From: Cherax quadricarinatus
Lineage: Eukaryota > Arthropoda > Malacostraca > Decapoda > Parastacidae
Direction: 5' to 3'
NCBI RefSeq assembly: GCF_038502225.1
Contig: NW_027195502.1
Span: 111,655 to 175,654, forward strand
Length of the DNA: 64,000 nucleotides
The notes under the pieces were generated by a model. That model was not told where the DNA came from and searched no databases. It saw only the letters and a list, made by a program, of their open reading frames with translations. A program made the translations under genes and the position numbers. This document shows positions 23,644-33,070 of the stretch, piece after piece (the stretch's first letter is position 1; the number at the start of each line of letters is the position of its first letter).

Positions 23644-26600
23644 AGGGACGATATACGGGGACTGGGAAGGTTATTAGGGGTCAGGGGGGTTATTAGGGGC
23701 CTGGGGAGGTTATTAGCGGCTGGGGAGGTCACTATGGGCCTGGGAAGGTTATTATGGGAATGGGAAGGTTATATGGGGCCTGGGGAAGTTATTAGGGGCC
23801 TGGGGAGGATATTAGGGGTCTAGGGAAGTTATTACGGGCCTGGGGAAGTTATTAGGAGCCTGTGGACGATATACGGGGCTGGGAAGGTTTTTCGGGGCAT
23901 GGGGAGCTTATACATGGCCTGGGCAGGTTATTAGGGACCTCTGGTAGTTATTAGGGACATGGGGGGATATTAGGGGCCTGGGAAGGGTATTGGGCCTGGG
24001 TAAGTTATACGCAACCTGGGGAGGTTATTAGGGGCGTAGGGAGGTTATTAGGGGCCTGGGGAGGTTGTTAGGGGCATGGGGAGGTTATTAGGGGCCTGGG
24101 GAGGTTATTATGAGCCTGAGGAAGCTATTAGGGGCCTGGGGAGGTTATACAGGACCTGGGGAAGTTATTATGGGACTATGGAGGTTATTAGGGGCTGGGA
24201 AGGCTATTAGGGGAATGGGGAGGTTATTACGGACCTGGGGAGCTTATTAGGGGCCTTGGAAGATTATTAGGGGAATGGGGAGGTTAAATAGGGTGTGGGG
24301 AAGTTATTAGAGGCCTGTGGAGGTTATTTGTGGCCTGGGGAGGTTATGGACATCCTCGGGAGGTTATTAGGGGCCAAGGGAGGTTATTAGAGGCATGGAG
24401 AGGTTATTAGGGGAATTGGGAGGGTATATGGGATTGGGGAAATTATTAGGTGCCTGGGGAAGTTATTAGGGGCCTGGGAAAGTTATTAGGGGCCTGGGGA
24501 GGTTATTAGGAGCCTATGGAGGATATTTGGGGCCTCGGGACGTTATGCGGGGCCTGGGGAGCTTATACAAGGGTTGGGGAGATTATCAGGAGTCTGGGGA
24601 GGTTATTAGGGGCATGGGGAGATTATTAGGGCCTGGGAAGGTTATTAGGGGGCTGGGGAAGGTATGCATGGTCTGGAGAGATTATCAGGAGCCTGGGGAG
24701 GTTATTAGTGGCCTTGTGAAGTTATTAGGGGCCTGGGGAGGTTATTAGTAGCCTGGGGACATTCTCAGGGGCCTCTAGAGGTTCTCAGGTGCCTGAGGAG
24801 GTTTTTAGGGGGCCTGGGGAGGTCATGCGTGGGCTAGGGAAGTTATTATCAACCTGGGCAGGTTATTAAGGGCCTGTGGAGGTTATGCAGGGCCTGGGGA
24901 AGTTATTAGGGGATTGCAGAAGGTATTAGAGGCCTGGTGAGGTTATGCACGGCCTGGGAAGGTTATTAAGGGCCAGGGGAGTTTATTAGGGGCCTGGAGA
25001 GGTTATTAGAAGCCTAGGGACGATATACAAGGCCTTAGGAGGTTATGCAGGGCCTGGGGAGCTCATACAAGGCCTGGGGAGATTATTAGGGTCCTGTGGA
25101 GGTTATTAGGGGCCAGGGGAGGTTATATGCAGCCTGGGGAGATTATTAGGGGCCTGGGGAGGTTATTAGGTACCTGGGGAGCTTATACAGAGTTTGGGGA
25201 GGTTATTAGGGGCCTGGGGAGGTTATGCACAACCTGGGGATGTTATTAGGGGCGTGGGGAGGTTTTTAGGGGCCTGGAGAGGTTATTAGGGGCCTGCGGA
25301 GGATATAAGGGACCTGGGGAATTAATGGTGGACTGTGGAGGCTATTAGGGGCCTAGGGAGGTTATACAGGGCCTGGGAAGGTTACTAGGAGCCTGGGGAG
25401 GTTATTTGGGGTCTGGGAGTTTATGTGCAACCTAGGGAGGTTATTAGGGGCATTGGGAGGTTAATAGGGGCCTGTTAAACTATTAGGGGAATAAGGAGGC
25501 TATATGGGGCCTGGAGAAGTTATGCAGGCCTGGGGAGCTTATACAAGGCCTGGGGAGATTATCGGGAGCCTGAGGAGGTTATCAGGGGCCTGGGGAGGTT
25601 ATTAGGGGAATTGTGAGGTTAATTGGAGCCTGTGGAGAATATATGGGCCTCGTGAGGTTATGCAGGGCCTGAGGGAGCTCATACAGAGCGTAGGTTGATT
25701 ATCAGGAGCCTGGGTAGGTTATTAGGGGCATTGGGACGTTATACGGGGCCTGGGGACGATATACGGGGCCTGGGGAGGTTATGCAGGGCCTGGAGAATTT
25801 ATACAGGGGCTGTTGAGATTATCAGGGGCAAGTGGAGGTTATTAGGTGCCTGGGGAGGTTATTAGGGACCTAGGGAGGTTATGCGCAGCATGAGGAAGCT
25901 ATTAAGGGCCTGGGGAGGTTATACAGGGCATGGGGAGGTTACTAGGGGCTTGGGAGGTTATACAGACCCTGGGGAAGTTATTAGGGGCATATGGAGGTTA
26001 TTTGGGGCCTGGAAAGGTTATGCACAACATTGGGAGGTTATTAGGGACCTTGGGAGCTTATTAGGGGCCTGGGAAGGTCATTAGGGGAATGGGGAGGTTA
26101 TATGGGGCCTGGGGAAGTTATTAGGGGCCTGGGGAGGTTATTAGGAGCCTGTGGAGGATACATAGGGCCTGGGGAGGTTATGCTGGGCCTTGGAAGCTTA
26201 TACAGGGCCTGGGGAGATTATCAGGAGCCTGGGGAGGTAATTAGGGGCCTCGGGAGGTTATTAGGGTCCTGGGAAGGTTATTACGGGCCTGGGGAGGGTA
26301 TGGACAACCTGGGGAGGTATTAGGGGCTGAGGGAGGTTATTAGAGGCTTCGGGAGATTATTAGGGGCCTGGGGAAGTTATTAGAGGCCTGGGGAGGTTAT
26401 TAGGAGCCTGTAGAGGATATATGGGGCCTCGGGAGGTTATGCAGGGCCTGGGGAGCTTATACAGGGCCTGAGGAGGTTATTAGATGCCTGTGGAGGTTAT
26501 TAGGAGCCTGGGAAGGTTTTAGGGGCCTGGGGAAGTTATTAGGGGATTGCAGTGGTTATTAAGGGTCTGGGGAGGTTATGCACCGCCTGGGAAGGATATT

Positions 26601-28576
26601 AGGGGTCAGGGGAGGTTATTAGAGGCCTGGGGAGGTTTTTAGGAGATTCGGGAGGGTATTAGGGGTCAGGGGAGGTTATTAGAGGGCTGGGGAGGTTATT
26701 AGGAGCCTCGGGAGGCTATTAGGGACCTGGGGTGGTTATTAGGGGTCTGAGGAGGATATTAGGGGTTTGGGGAGGTTATACGCAACCTGGGGAGGTTATT
26801 ATGGGCGTAGGGAGGTTATTAGGGGCCTGGGGAGGTTATTAGGGGCCTGGGGAGGTTATTAGGGGCCTTGAGAGATTATTAGGGGCCTGGGGAGGTTATA
26901 CGGGACCTGGGGAAGTTATTATGGGACTATGGAAGTTATTAGGGGGCTGGGAAGGCTATTAGGGGAATGGGGAGGTTATATGGGGCCTGGGGAAGTTATT
27001 AGGTGCCTGGGGAGGTTGTTACAGACTGTGGGAGCTTATTAGGAGCCTGGGAAGGTTATTAGGGGAATGATGAGGCTAAATGGGGTGTTGGGAAGTTATT
27101 AGGGGCCTTTGTAGGTTGTTTGGGGCCTGGGGAGGTTATGGACAACCTCAGGAGGTTATTAGGGACCAAGGAAGGTTATTAGAGGCATGGAGAGGTTATT
27201 AGGGGAATGGGGAGGTTATATGGGATTGGGGAGGTTATTATGAGCCTGGGGAAGTTATTAGGGGCCTAGGAAAGTTATTAGGGACCTGGGGAGGTTATTA
27301 GGAGCCTCTGGAGGATATATGGGGCCTCGAGACGTTATGCGGGACCTGGGGAGCTTATCAGGAGCCTGGGGAGGTTATTAGGGGACTGGGGAGGGTATGC
27401 ATGGCCTGGGGAGATTATCAGGAGCCTTGGGAGGTTATTAGGGGCCCGGGGAGGTTATTAGGGGACTGGGGAGGGTATGCATGGCCTGGGGAGATTATCA
27501 GGAGCCTTGGGAGGTTATTAGGGGCCTGTGGAAGTTATTAGGGGCCTGGGGACGATATAAGGGGCTTGGGGAGGTTATGCGGGACCTCGGGATCTTATAC
27601 AGGGCGTGTTGAGATTATCAGGGGCCTGGGGAGGTTATTAGGTGCATGGGGAGGTTATTAGGGGCCTGGGAATGTTATTAGAAGCCTGTAGAGGGTATTC
27701 GGCGCCTGGGGATGTTATGTGGGGAGTGGGGAGCTTATACAAGGCCTGGGTAGATTATCATGAGCCTGGCCAGGTTATTCGAGGATTAGGGAGGTTATTA
27801 GTGGCCTGGGGAGGTTATTAGGGGCCTGGGGAGGCTATAGGGGCCTGGGGAGGTTATTAGGGACCTGGAGAGGTTATTAACGGCCTGGGGAGGTTATTCA
27901 GGGCCTGGGGATGTTATACGGGGTCTAGGGAGGTTATTAGGGGCCTTGCGAGGTTATGTGCGGCCTGGGGTGGTTATTAGGGGCCTGTGAAGCTTTTACA
28001 GGGCCTGAGGAGATTATCAGGAGCCTGGGCAGGTAATTAGGGGATTAGAGAGGTTATTAGTGGCCTGAGGAGGTTATTAGGGGCCTGAGGAAGTCTTAGG
28101 GGCCTGGGGAGGTTATTATTGGCCTGTGGAAGTTATTACGGGCCTGGGGAGGTTATATGGGGCCTAGGGAGGTTATATGGGGAGTGGGAAGATTATTAGG
28201 GGCCTGAAGAGGTTATACGGTGCCTGGGGAGGATATACAGGACCTGGAGAGGTTATTAGGAGCCTGGGGAGGTTATTACGGCCCTGGGAAAGTTACACAG
28301 GGCCTAGGGAGGTTGTACAGGGCATGGGGAGGTTAAAAGGTGCCTGATGAGGTTATTAGGGGCCTGGGGAGGTTATCACTGGCCTAGGGAGGCTATACAC
28401 GGTCTGGGGAGGTTATTAGAGGCCTGGGGAGGTTATTAGCGGAATGGGGAGGTTATACGGGGCCTGGGGAGGTTAAGCACTGCATAGAGAGGTTACTAGG
28501 AGCCTGGGCACGTTATTAGTGGAATGTGGAGGTTATTAGAGGCCTGAGGAGGTTATACAGGGCCTGGGAAGGTTAT
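23644..28576 (+). repeat. Satellite A array, segment 3
   Basis: A 20-bp satellite A array of about 4.9 kb. Long-range duplications are visible. The monomer series at about 24000-24640 reappears at about 26775-27420. Runs at about 24780-25090 and 27540-27780 match runs near 20220-20500 and 19090-19540. A 60-bp run of identical monomers occurs at 27381 and again 80 bp later at 27461. No gene is seen. Confidence 0.95.
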
Positions 28577-29410
28577 ACCTGGAGTTTACCTGGAGAGAGT
28601 TCTGGGGGTCAACGCCCCCGCGGCCCGGTCTGTGATCAGGCCTCCTGGTGGATCAGAGCCTGATCAACCAGGCTGTTGCTGCTGGCTGCACGCAAACCAA
28701 CGTATGAGCCACAGCCCGGCTGATCAAGAACTGACTTTAGGTGCTTGTCCAGTGCCAGCTTGAAGACTGCCAGGGGTCTGTTGGTAATCCCCCTAATGTG
28801 TGCTGGGAGGCAGTTGAACAGTCTCGGGCCCCTGACACTTATTGTATGGTCTCTTAACGTGCTAGTGACACCCCTGCTTTTCATTGGGGGGATGATGCAT
28901 CGTCTGCCAAGTCTTTTGCTTTCGTAGTGAGTGATTTTCGTGTGCAAGTTCGGTACTAGTCCCTCTAGGATTTTCCAGGTGTATATAATCATGTATCTCT
29001 CCCTCCTGCGTTCCAGGGAATACAGGTTTAGGAACCTCAAGCACTCCCAGTAATTGAGGTGTTTTATCTCCGTTATGCGTGCCGTGAAAGTTCTCTGTAC
29101 ATTTTCTAGGTCGGCAATTTCACCTGCCTTGAAAGGTGCTGTTAGTGTGCAGCAATATTCCAGCCTGGATAGAACAAGTGACCTGAAGAGTGTCATCATG
29201 GGCTTGGCCTCCCTAGTTTTGAAGGTTCTCATTATCCATCCTGTCATTTTTCTAGCAGATGCGATTGATACAATGTTATGGTCCTTGAAGGCGAGATCCT
29301 CCAACATGATCACTCCCAGGTCTTTGACGTTTGTGTTTCGCTCTATTTTGTGGCCAGAATTTGTTTTGTACTCTGATGAAGATTTAATTTCCTCATGTTT
29401 ACCATATCTG
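28577..29410 (-). mobile_element. LINE A copy 2, strongly 5'-truncated
   Basis: An 834-bp 3' fragment of LINE A on the minus strand within satellite A. It has the same tandem CTCCAGGTAA-like 3' end as copies 1 and 3. Its 5' truncation lies at 29410, where the LINE sequence stops mid-codon and satellite A starts. The truncation point differs from copy 1, so the two are separate insertions. Identity to copies 1 and 3 is very high by eye. Confidence 0.92.
28636..29410 (-). pseudogene. Reverse transcriptase C-terminal fragment (LINE A copy 2)
   Basis: An open frame covering the region downstream of the reverse transcriptase active site. It runs from about the ERNTNVKDLGV segment through GWIMRTFKTREAKPMM, the LYSLERRRERY segment and the conserved C-terminal ISVRGPRLFNCLP block. 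The catalytic FADD box is absent because of 5' truncation. There is no start codon and no expected function. Confidence 0.88.
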
Positions 29411-29637
29411 GGGAGGTTATTACGGGCCTTGGTAGGTTATTAGGGGCCTGTGGGGGTTATTAGGGGCCTGAAGACGTTGCAAGGAGCCTGGAGAGGATAT
29501 ACAGAGCCTGCTGAGGTTATTAGGGGCCTGGGGAGGTTATACGGGGAATGGGGAGGTTATTAGGGGCCTGGGGAGGTTATTAGGGGCCTGGGAAGGTTAT
29601 TAGGAGCCTGGAGACGATATACGGGGCTTAAGTCTAT
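29411..29637 (+). repeat. Satellite A array, last segment
   Basis: About 230 bp of 20-bp satellite A between LINE A copy 2 and the retroelement island. It ends in a GACGATATACGG monomer immediately before LINE B. Satellite A is not seen again to the right. Confidence 0.93.
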
Positions 29638-30615
29638 CTTCATACAGGAGGTTCCTTACACAGTAATTCATTTTATTCATTCTTCTCTGTATGTTCTCTA
29701 ATGAGTCTATATCCATCCTGTAGTAAGGGGACCAAAACTGAGCAGCATAATCCAAATGAGGCCTCACTAGTAATGTATAGAGCTGTAATATAACTTTTGG
29801 ACTTCTGTTACTTATACTTCTTGAGATAAATCCAAGTAATCTGTTGGCCTTGTTGCGCACACTAAGGCACTGCTGTCTTGGCTTTAGATTTCTGCTTTCC
29901 ATGACTCCTAACTCTTTTTCACATTCTGTATGATCAAGCTCTACTTCACCTAGATTATAGCTTCGAGAGTTATTTTCATTACCAAGGACTAGTACCATAC
30001 ACTTAACCACATTGAACTTCATCTGCCATTTTTCTGACCAAGACATTAATTTGTCCAAATCCTCCTGGAGTTCATTGCTATCCTCCTCAGAGTGAATTAT
30101 ACGGCCTATCTTTGTATCATCAGCAAACTTATTCATGTCACTCGTAATCCCTTCATCAAGATCATTAATGTAAATTATTAACAAGAGAGGACCTAAAACT
30201 GATCCTTGTGGAATGCCACTAGTGACTAATCCCCATTCAGATTTCATTCCATTAATGGTAACTTTCTGCTTTCTATTGGTAAGCCATGCCTCTATCCATG
30301 CTAGAACTTTACCTCCTATACCATGAGTTGCCACTTTTCTTAAGAGTCTCATGTGAGGTACTCTATCTAAGGCTTTACTAAAATCCAAATAAACAATATC
30401 ATATTCCTTATCACTGTCAACTGCCTCAAATGTTCTATTGAAGAACGTCAGTAAGTTTGTCAGGCAGGAACGACCTCTCGTGAATCCATGCTGAGATTCA
30501 TTTATCAAGTTATGCTCTTCAAGGTGACTTCTAATAATGTCAGCTATAATTGATTCTAATAACTTGCCCACTATAGACGTCAGGCTTATTGGACGGTAAT
30601 TTGAAGGAGTGGACT
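29638..30615 (-). pseudogene. LINE B reverse transcriptase fragment
   Basis: The minus strand encodes about 325 residues of a reverse transcriptase from a second non-LTR family. Motifs in order are SNYRPISLTS, SQHGFTRGRSC, the catalytic block VYLDFSKAL, IPQGSVLGP and FADD near 30116-30127, then a C-terminal LVRPHLDYAAQFWSP segment. Position 8 of the VYLDFSKA(F/L)D block is leucine rather than the common phenylalanine. The fragment is cut at both ends: it starts inside the fingers at the neighbouring (TTAC)n retroposon and ends at a DRLK segment beside satellite A. It looks CR1-like, without a tree. Not functional as it stands. Confidence 0.88.
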
Positions 30616-30616
30616 T

Positions 30617-30617
30617 A

Positions 30618-30650
<33 letters not shown>

Positions 30651-30768
30651 TTATTCAGGTATACACAAATACAGTTACATAGAATTATCATACATAGCAG
30701 CATATGTGTAGAGAACCTGGGATAACCCAAAAAAGTCAGACAGAGTGACTTATTTCCATTGGGGTCCT
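30617..30768 (-). mobile_element. Short retroposon with (TTAC)n tail, copy 2
   Basis: Reverse-complement copy of the retroposon at 9130-9270. The tail appears on the plus strand as about eight TAAG units at 30617-30650, followed by a TTTATTCAGGTATACAC segment. The 5' end on the minus strand is at AGGACCCCAATGGAAATAAG, the same start as the other copy. It sits between LINE B and the (TTA)n tract. The in-frame extension it gives to the LINE B frame is fortuitous. Confidence 0.8.
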
Positions 30769-30773
30769 TTTAC

Positions 30774-30774
30774 C

Positions 30775-30868
<94 letters not shown>
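30774..30868. repeat. (TTA)n microsatellite, possible LINE C 3' tail
   Basis: About 95 bp of nearly perfect TTA units. On the minus strand this is (TAA)n and lies just downstream of the LINE C stop codon and its A/T-rich trailer. It is therefore plausibly the expanded 3' tail of LINE C; I-type LINEs are known to end in TAA repeats. The link to LINE C is inference from position. Confidence 0.8.
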
Positions 30869-30869
<1 letters not shown>

Positions 30870-31018
30870 ATATAAAGGTTATAATATTTTCTTATTATTC
30901 TATAATGAAGATAACATCTTATTATCTCACTAAGAAGACTATTTACTACACGAGGGTCATTAAGACTATCAACAATACGAGAGTCATTACTAGGAATAAG
31001 GTAAACTTTACACGTATG
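30869..31018 (-). other. Probable 3' untranslated region of LINE C
   Basis: About 150 bp of A/T-rich sequence between the LINE C stop near 31019 and the (TTA)n tract. No open frame or other repeat is visible. Assignment rests on position only. Confidence 0.5.
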
Positions 31019-33036
31019 TTAGCTAAAAAATAGAAAATCATTCCCCTCCCTTTCTGTAGCTACATTCATCAGACACCTTTTGGCAGTCTTCTTGAACTGG
31101 TTCATGCTATGACTGGCTTTGACATGTGCGGGTAGTCTGTTCCATTCCTTTATTGCTGTACAATAAAAGGTGTTTGAAGCCTGGCCAATGACTGTGCGTA
31201 CTACAAAGTTGTGCTCTCTCCCCCTAAGATAAGAGATAAGATAAGATTTCGTTCGGATTTTTAACCCCGGAGGGTTAGCCACCCAGGATAACCCAAGAAA
31301 GTCAGTGCGTCATCGAGGACTGTCTAACTTATTTCCATTGGGGTCCTTAATCTTGTCCCCCAGGATGCGACCCACACCAGTCGACTAACACCCAGGTACC
31401 TATTTGCTGCTAGGTGAACAGGACAATAGGTCTAAGGAAACGTGTCGGATTTTCCACCCGCCGGGAATCGAACCCGGGCCCTCCGCTTTAGCCACCAGAC
31501 CACCGGGCATTCTGGACATTGTTTGTGAGCAATTTTATAAACATGATTTAGCTTCAGTTGTTTTACTCTGTCTTCAACATTCAGCATATCCAGCTGCTGT
31601 AATTCATCCTGGCCTACATGTTCTCTTGGTCCCAGCCCCAGGATGAATCTTACGATTTTGTTCTGGGTGATTTGCAGTCTATCTTTCAGTTTTTTGTCAA
31701 GGCAGAGTACCAAGAAGAGCAAGCGTAATCCATATGGCATTGTATAAGGGCTAGACATAGGGTCCTGCGAGCCTCAGTAGGTAGACACTGTGCTTGTCTA
31801 TACAGGAACTTCAGTCTGGCATTCGCTTTCTTTACTACACTGTTCCCTATCAATTCTCCTGACATGCATGGGTCAAAGGGGATTCCCAGATATTTTACTG
31901 ATGAAACCAAAGTGATGGGCTCCCAATTACACTGGACATAAAAATTATTTACCCTTCGCAGTTTATGTTTCGTGCCAAAGAGAATGGCTTCAGTTTTCCC
32001 TAGGTGTAATGATAGTTTGATGTCTACTAACCATTTACTGCAGGACTCCAGTTCCAGTGTTAAAACATTAGTAATATCTTGTGGGTCTTTACCTGACACT
32101 AACAGAGCACTGTCATCTGCATATAGTAGGAGCTTGCACTTGACACTGATAGGCATGTTATTGGCATAACATAAGAATAATAAGGGACCCAGAATACTAC
32201 CTTGGGGAACTCCACATGTTATCGGCAGGGGTTCTGATTCCATTTTGTTGATTTTGACTATTTGTCTCCTGTTGCTAAGGTAGGACTTAAACCAGTCTAC
32301 AGAACCTATACCGATAGCTTGAAGTTTATTACATAATATATTTTGGTTGACAGTATCGAAGGCCTTTTGCAGGTCTAAGGTTACCATACCTATGAGGTTC
32401 CCCTTTGACATTTCAGTTCTCAGGTAATCCATCAGATTAATTAGGGAAGTGTCGGTTGAGTAGGATCTTCTAAAGCCCGATTGATAGCTATGGAGAATGC
32501 TGTTGTCATTAAGGTACTTAACTACTTGAGAATACACCGCCCTCTCCAGAATTTTAGATATTATACTGAGTGTACTAACAGGTCTATAGTTGCTGTCATC
32601 AGACCTACTATTTTTCATGAAGATAGGAGTAACTCTGGCCTCCTTGAACCCCTCCGGTACGGTATTAGTGGTGATTGATAGATTTATTATGTGAGCAATA
32701 GGGACTGACAGTTCAGAAGCCCCATCTTTTAGGAACTTAGACGGGATGTTATCAGGGCCTGTGCTCTTAGTTGGATTTAACCTGCTTAGTTCTTTTTGAA
32801 TGAAGTCATGAGATACACTTACTAGTTGACAACTGTTTGGGGTTACCCCTTTATTGGTATAGTATGTTTGAAACTTATCAGAGTCTGTGTTAAAGGTATT
32901 TGATGCACCTGGTAGTTTACTTACTAGTGTTGATGCAACAGATGTGTAGTAGGAATTAAAGCAATTTGCCACCTTAGATGTTTCGTGGCATACCTCATTA
33001 TCGATAGTGAGTACTATGTTAGACCTATCTACTGGC
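31019..33036 (-). pseudogene. LINE C reverse transcriptase and C-terminus, interrupted
   Basis: A third non-LTR family on the minus strand. The frame is open from the LINE A junction at 33036 and includes KVANCFNSYYTS, STGPDNIPSKFLK, a YRPVSTLSIISKI block, the catalytic VTLDLQKAFDTV, GVPQGSILGPLLF and the active-site box YADD (about 32115-32130). Near 31687-31692 one A is missing from a run, shifting the frame after SWYSALTK. The C-terminal region then continues in another frame (KIVRFILGLGPREH) until the SINE at 31226-31510 interrupts it after KQCPE. It resumes at LRGREHNFVVRT and stops near 31019. The upstream part of the same element lies at 36891-37460, beyond the LINE A insertion. Confidence 0.88.
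31226..31510 (-). mobile_element. tRNA-derived SINE inserted in LINE C
   Basis: About 285 bp on the minus strand. The 5' part is tRNA-like, with an A-box-like TGGTCTGGTGGC (31491-31502 on the complement) and a perfect B box, GGTTCGATTCC (31464-31474). These are internal RNA polymerase III promoter elements. The middle contains the GGACCCCAATGGAAATAAGT core that the (TTAC)n retroposons also carry. The 3' end is a short TTATC-type repeat at 31226-31246. It splits the LINE C C-terminal region, and the LINE frame is recognisable on both sides. It has no coding potential and is not a functional tRNA gene. Confidence 0.85.
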
Positions 33037-33070
33037 TTACCTGGAGTTTACCTGGAGAGAGTTCCGGGGG

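Noticed and set aside
601..29637. Glycine/leucine/tryptophan-rich open frames of 60-115 codons in satellite A
   Set aside because: The consensus has an in-frame TAG every 60 bp; the frames exist only where variant monomers remove it, and they do not share boundaries or starts.
601..29637. Telomere-like TTAGG inside the satellite A monomer
   Set aside because: TTAGG occurs once per 20 bp as part of TTATTAGGGG; it is not tandem and gives no telomere repeat array.
29600..29637. C-terminal end of the LINE B frame (KPRISSPGS)
   Set aside because: These residues are read from satellite A on the minus strand and are not part of the reverse transcriptase.
31435..31510. A functional tRNA gene
   Set aside because: A and B boxes are present, but the sequence continues into a SINE body and tail, has no clear cloverleaf 3' half with acceptor pairing, and sits inside a LINE frame.
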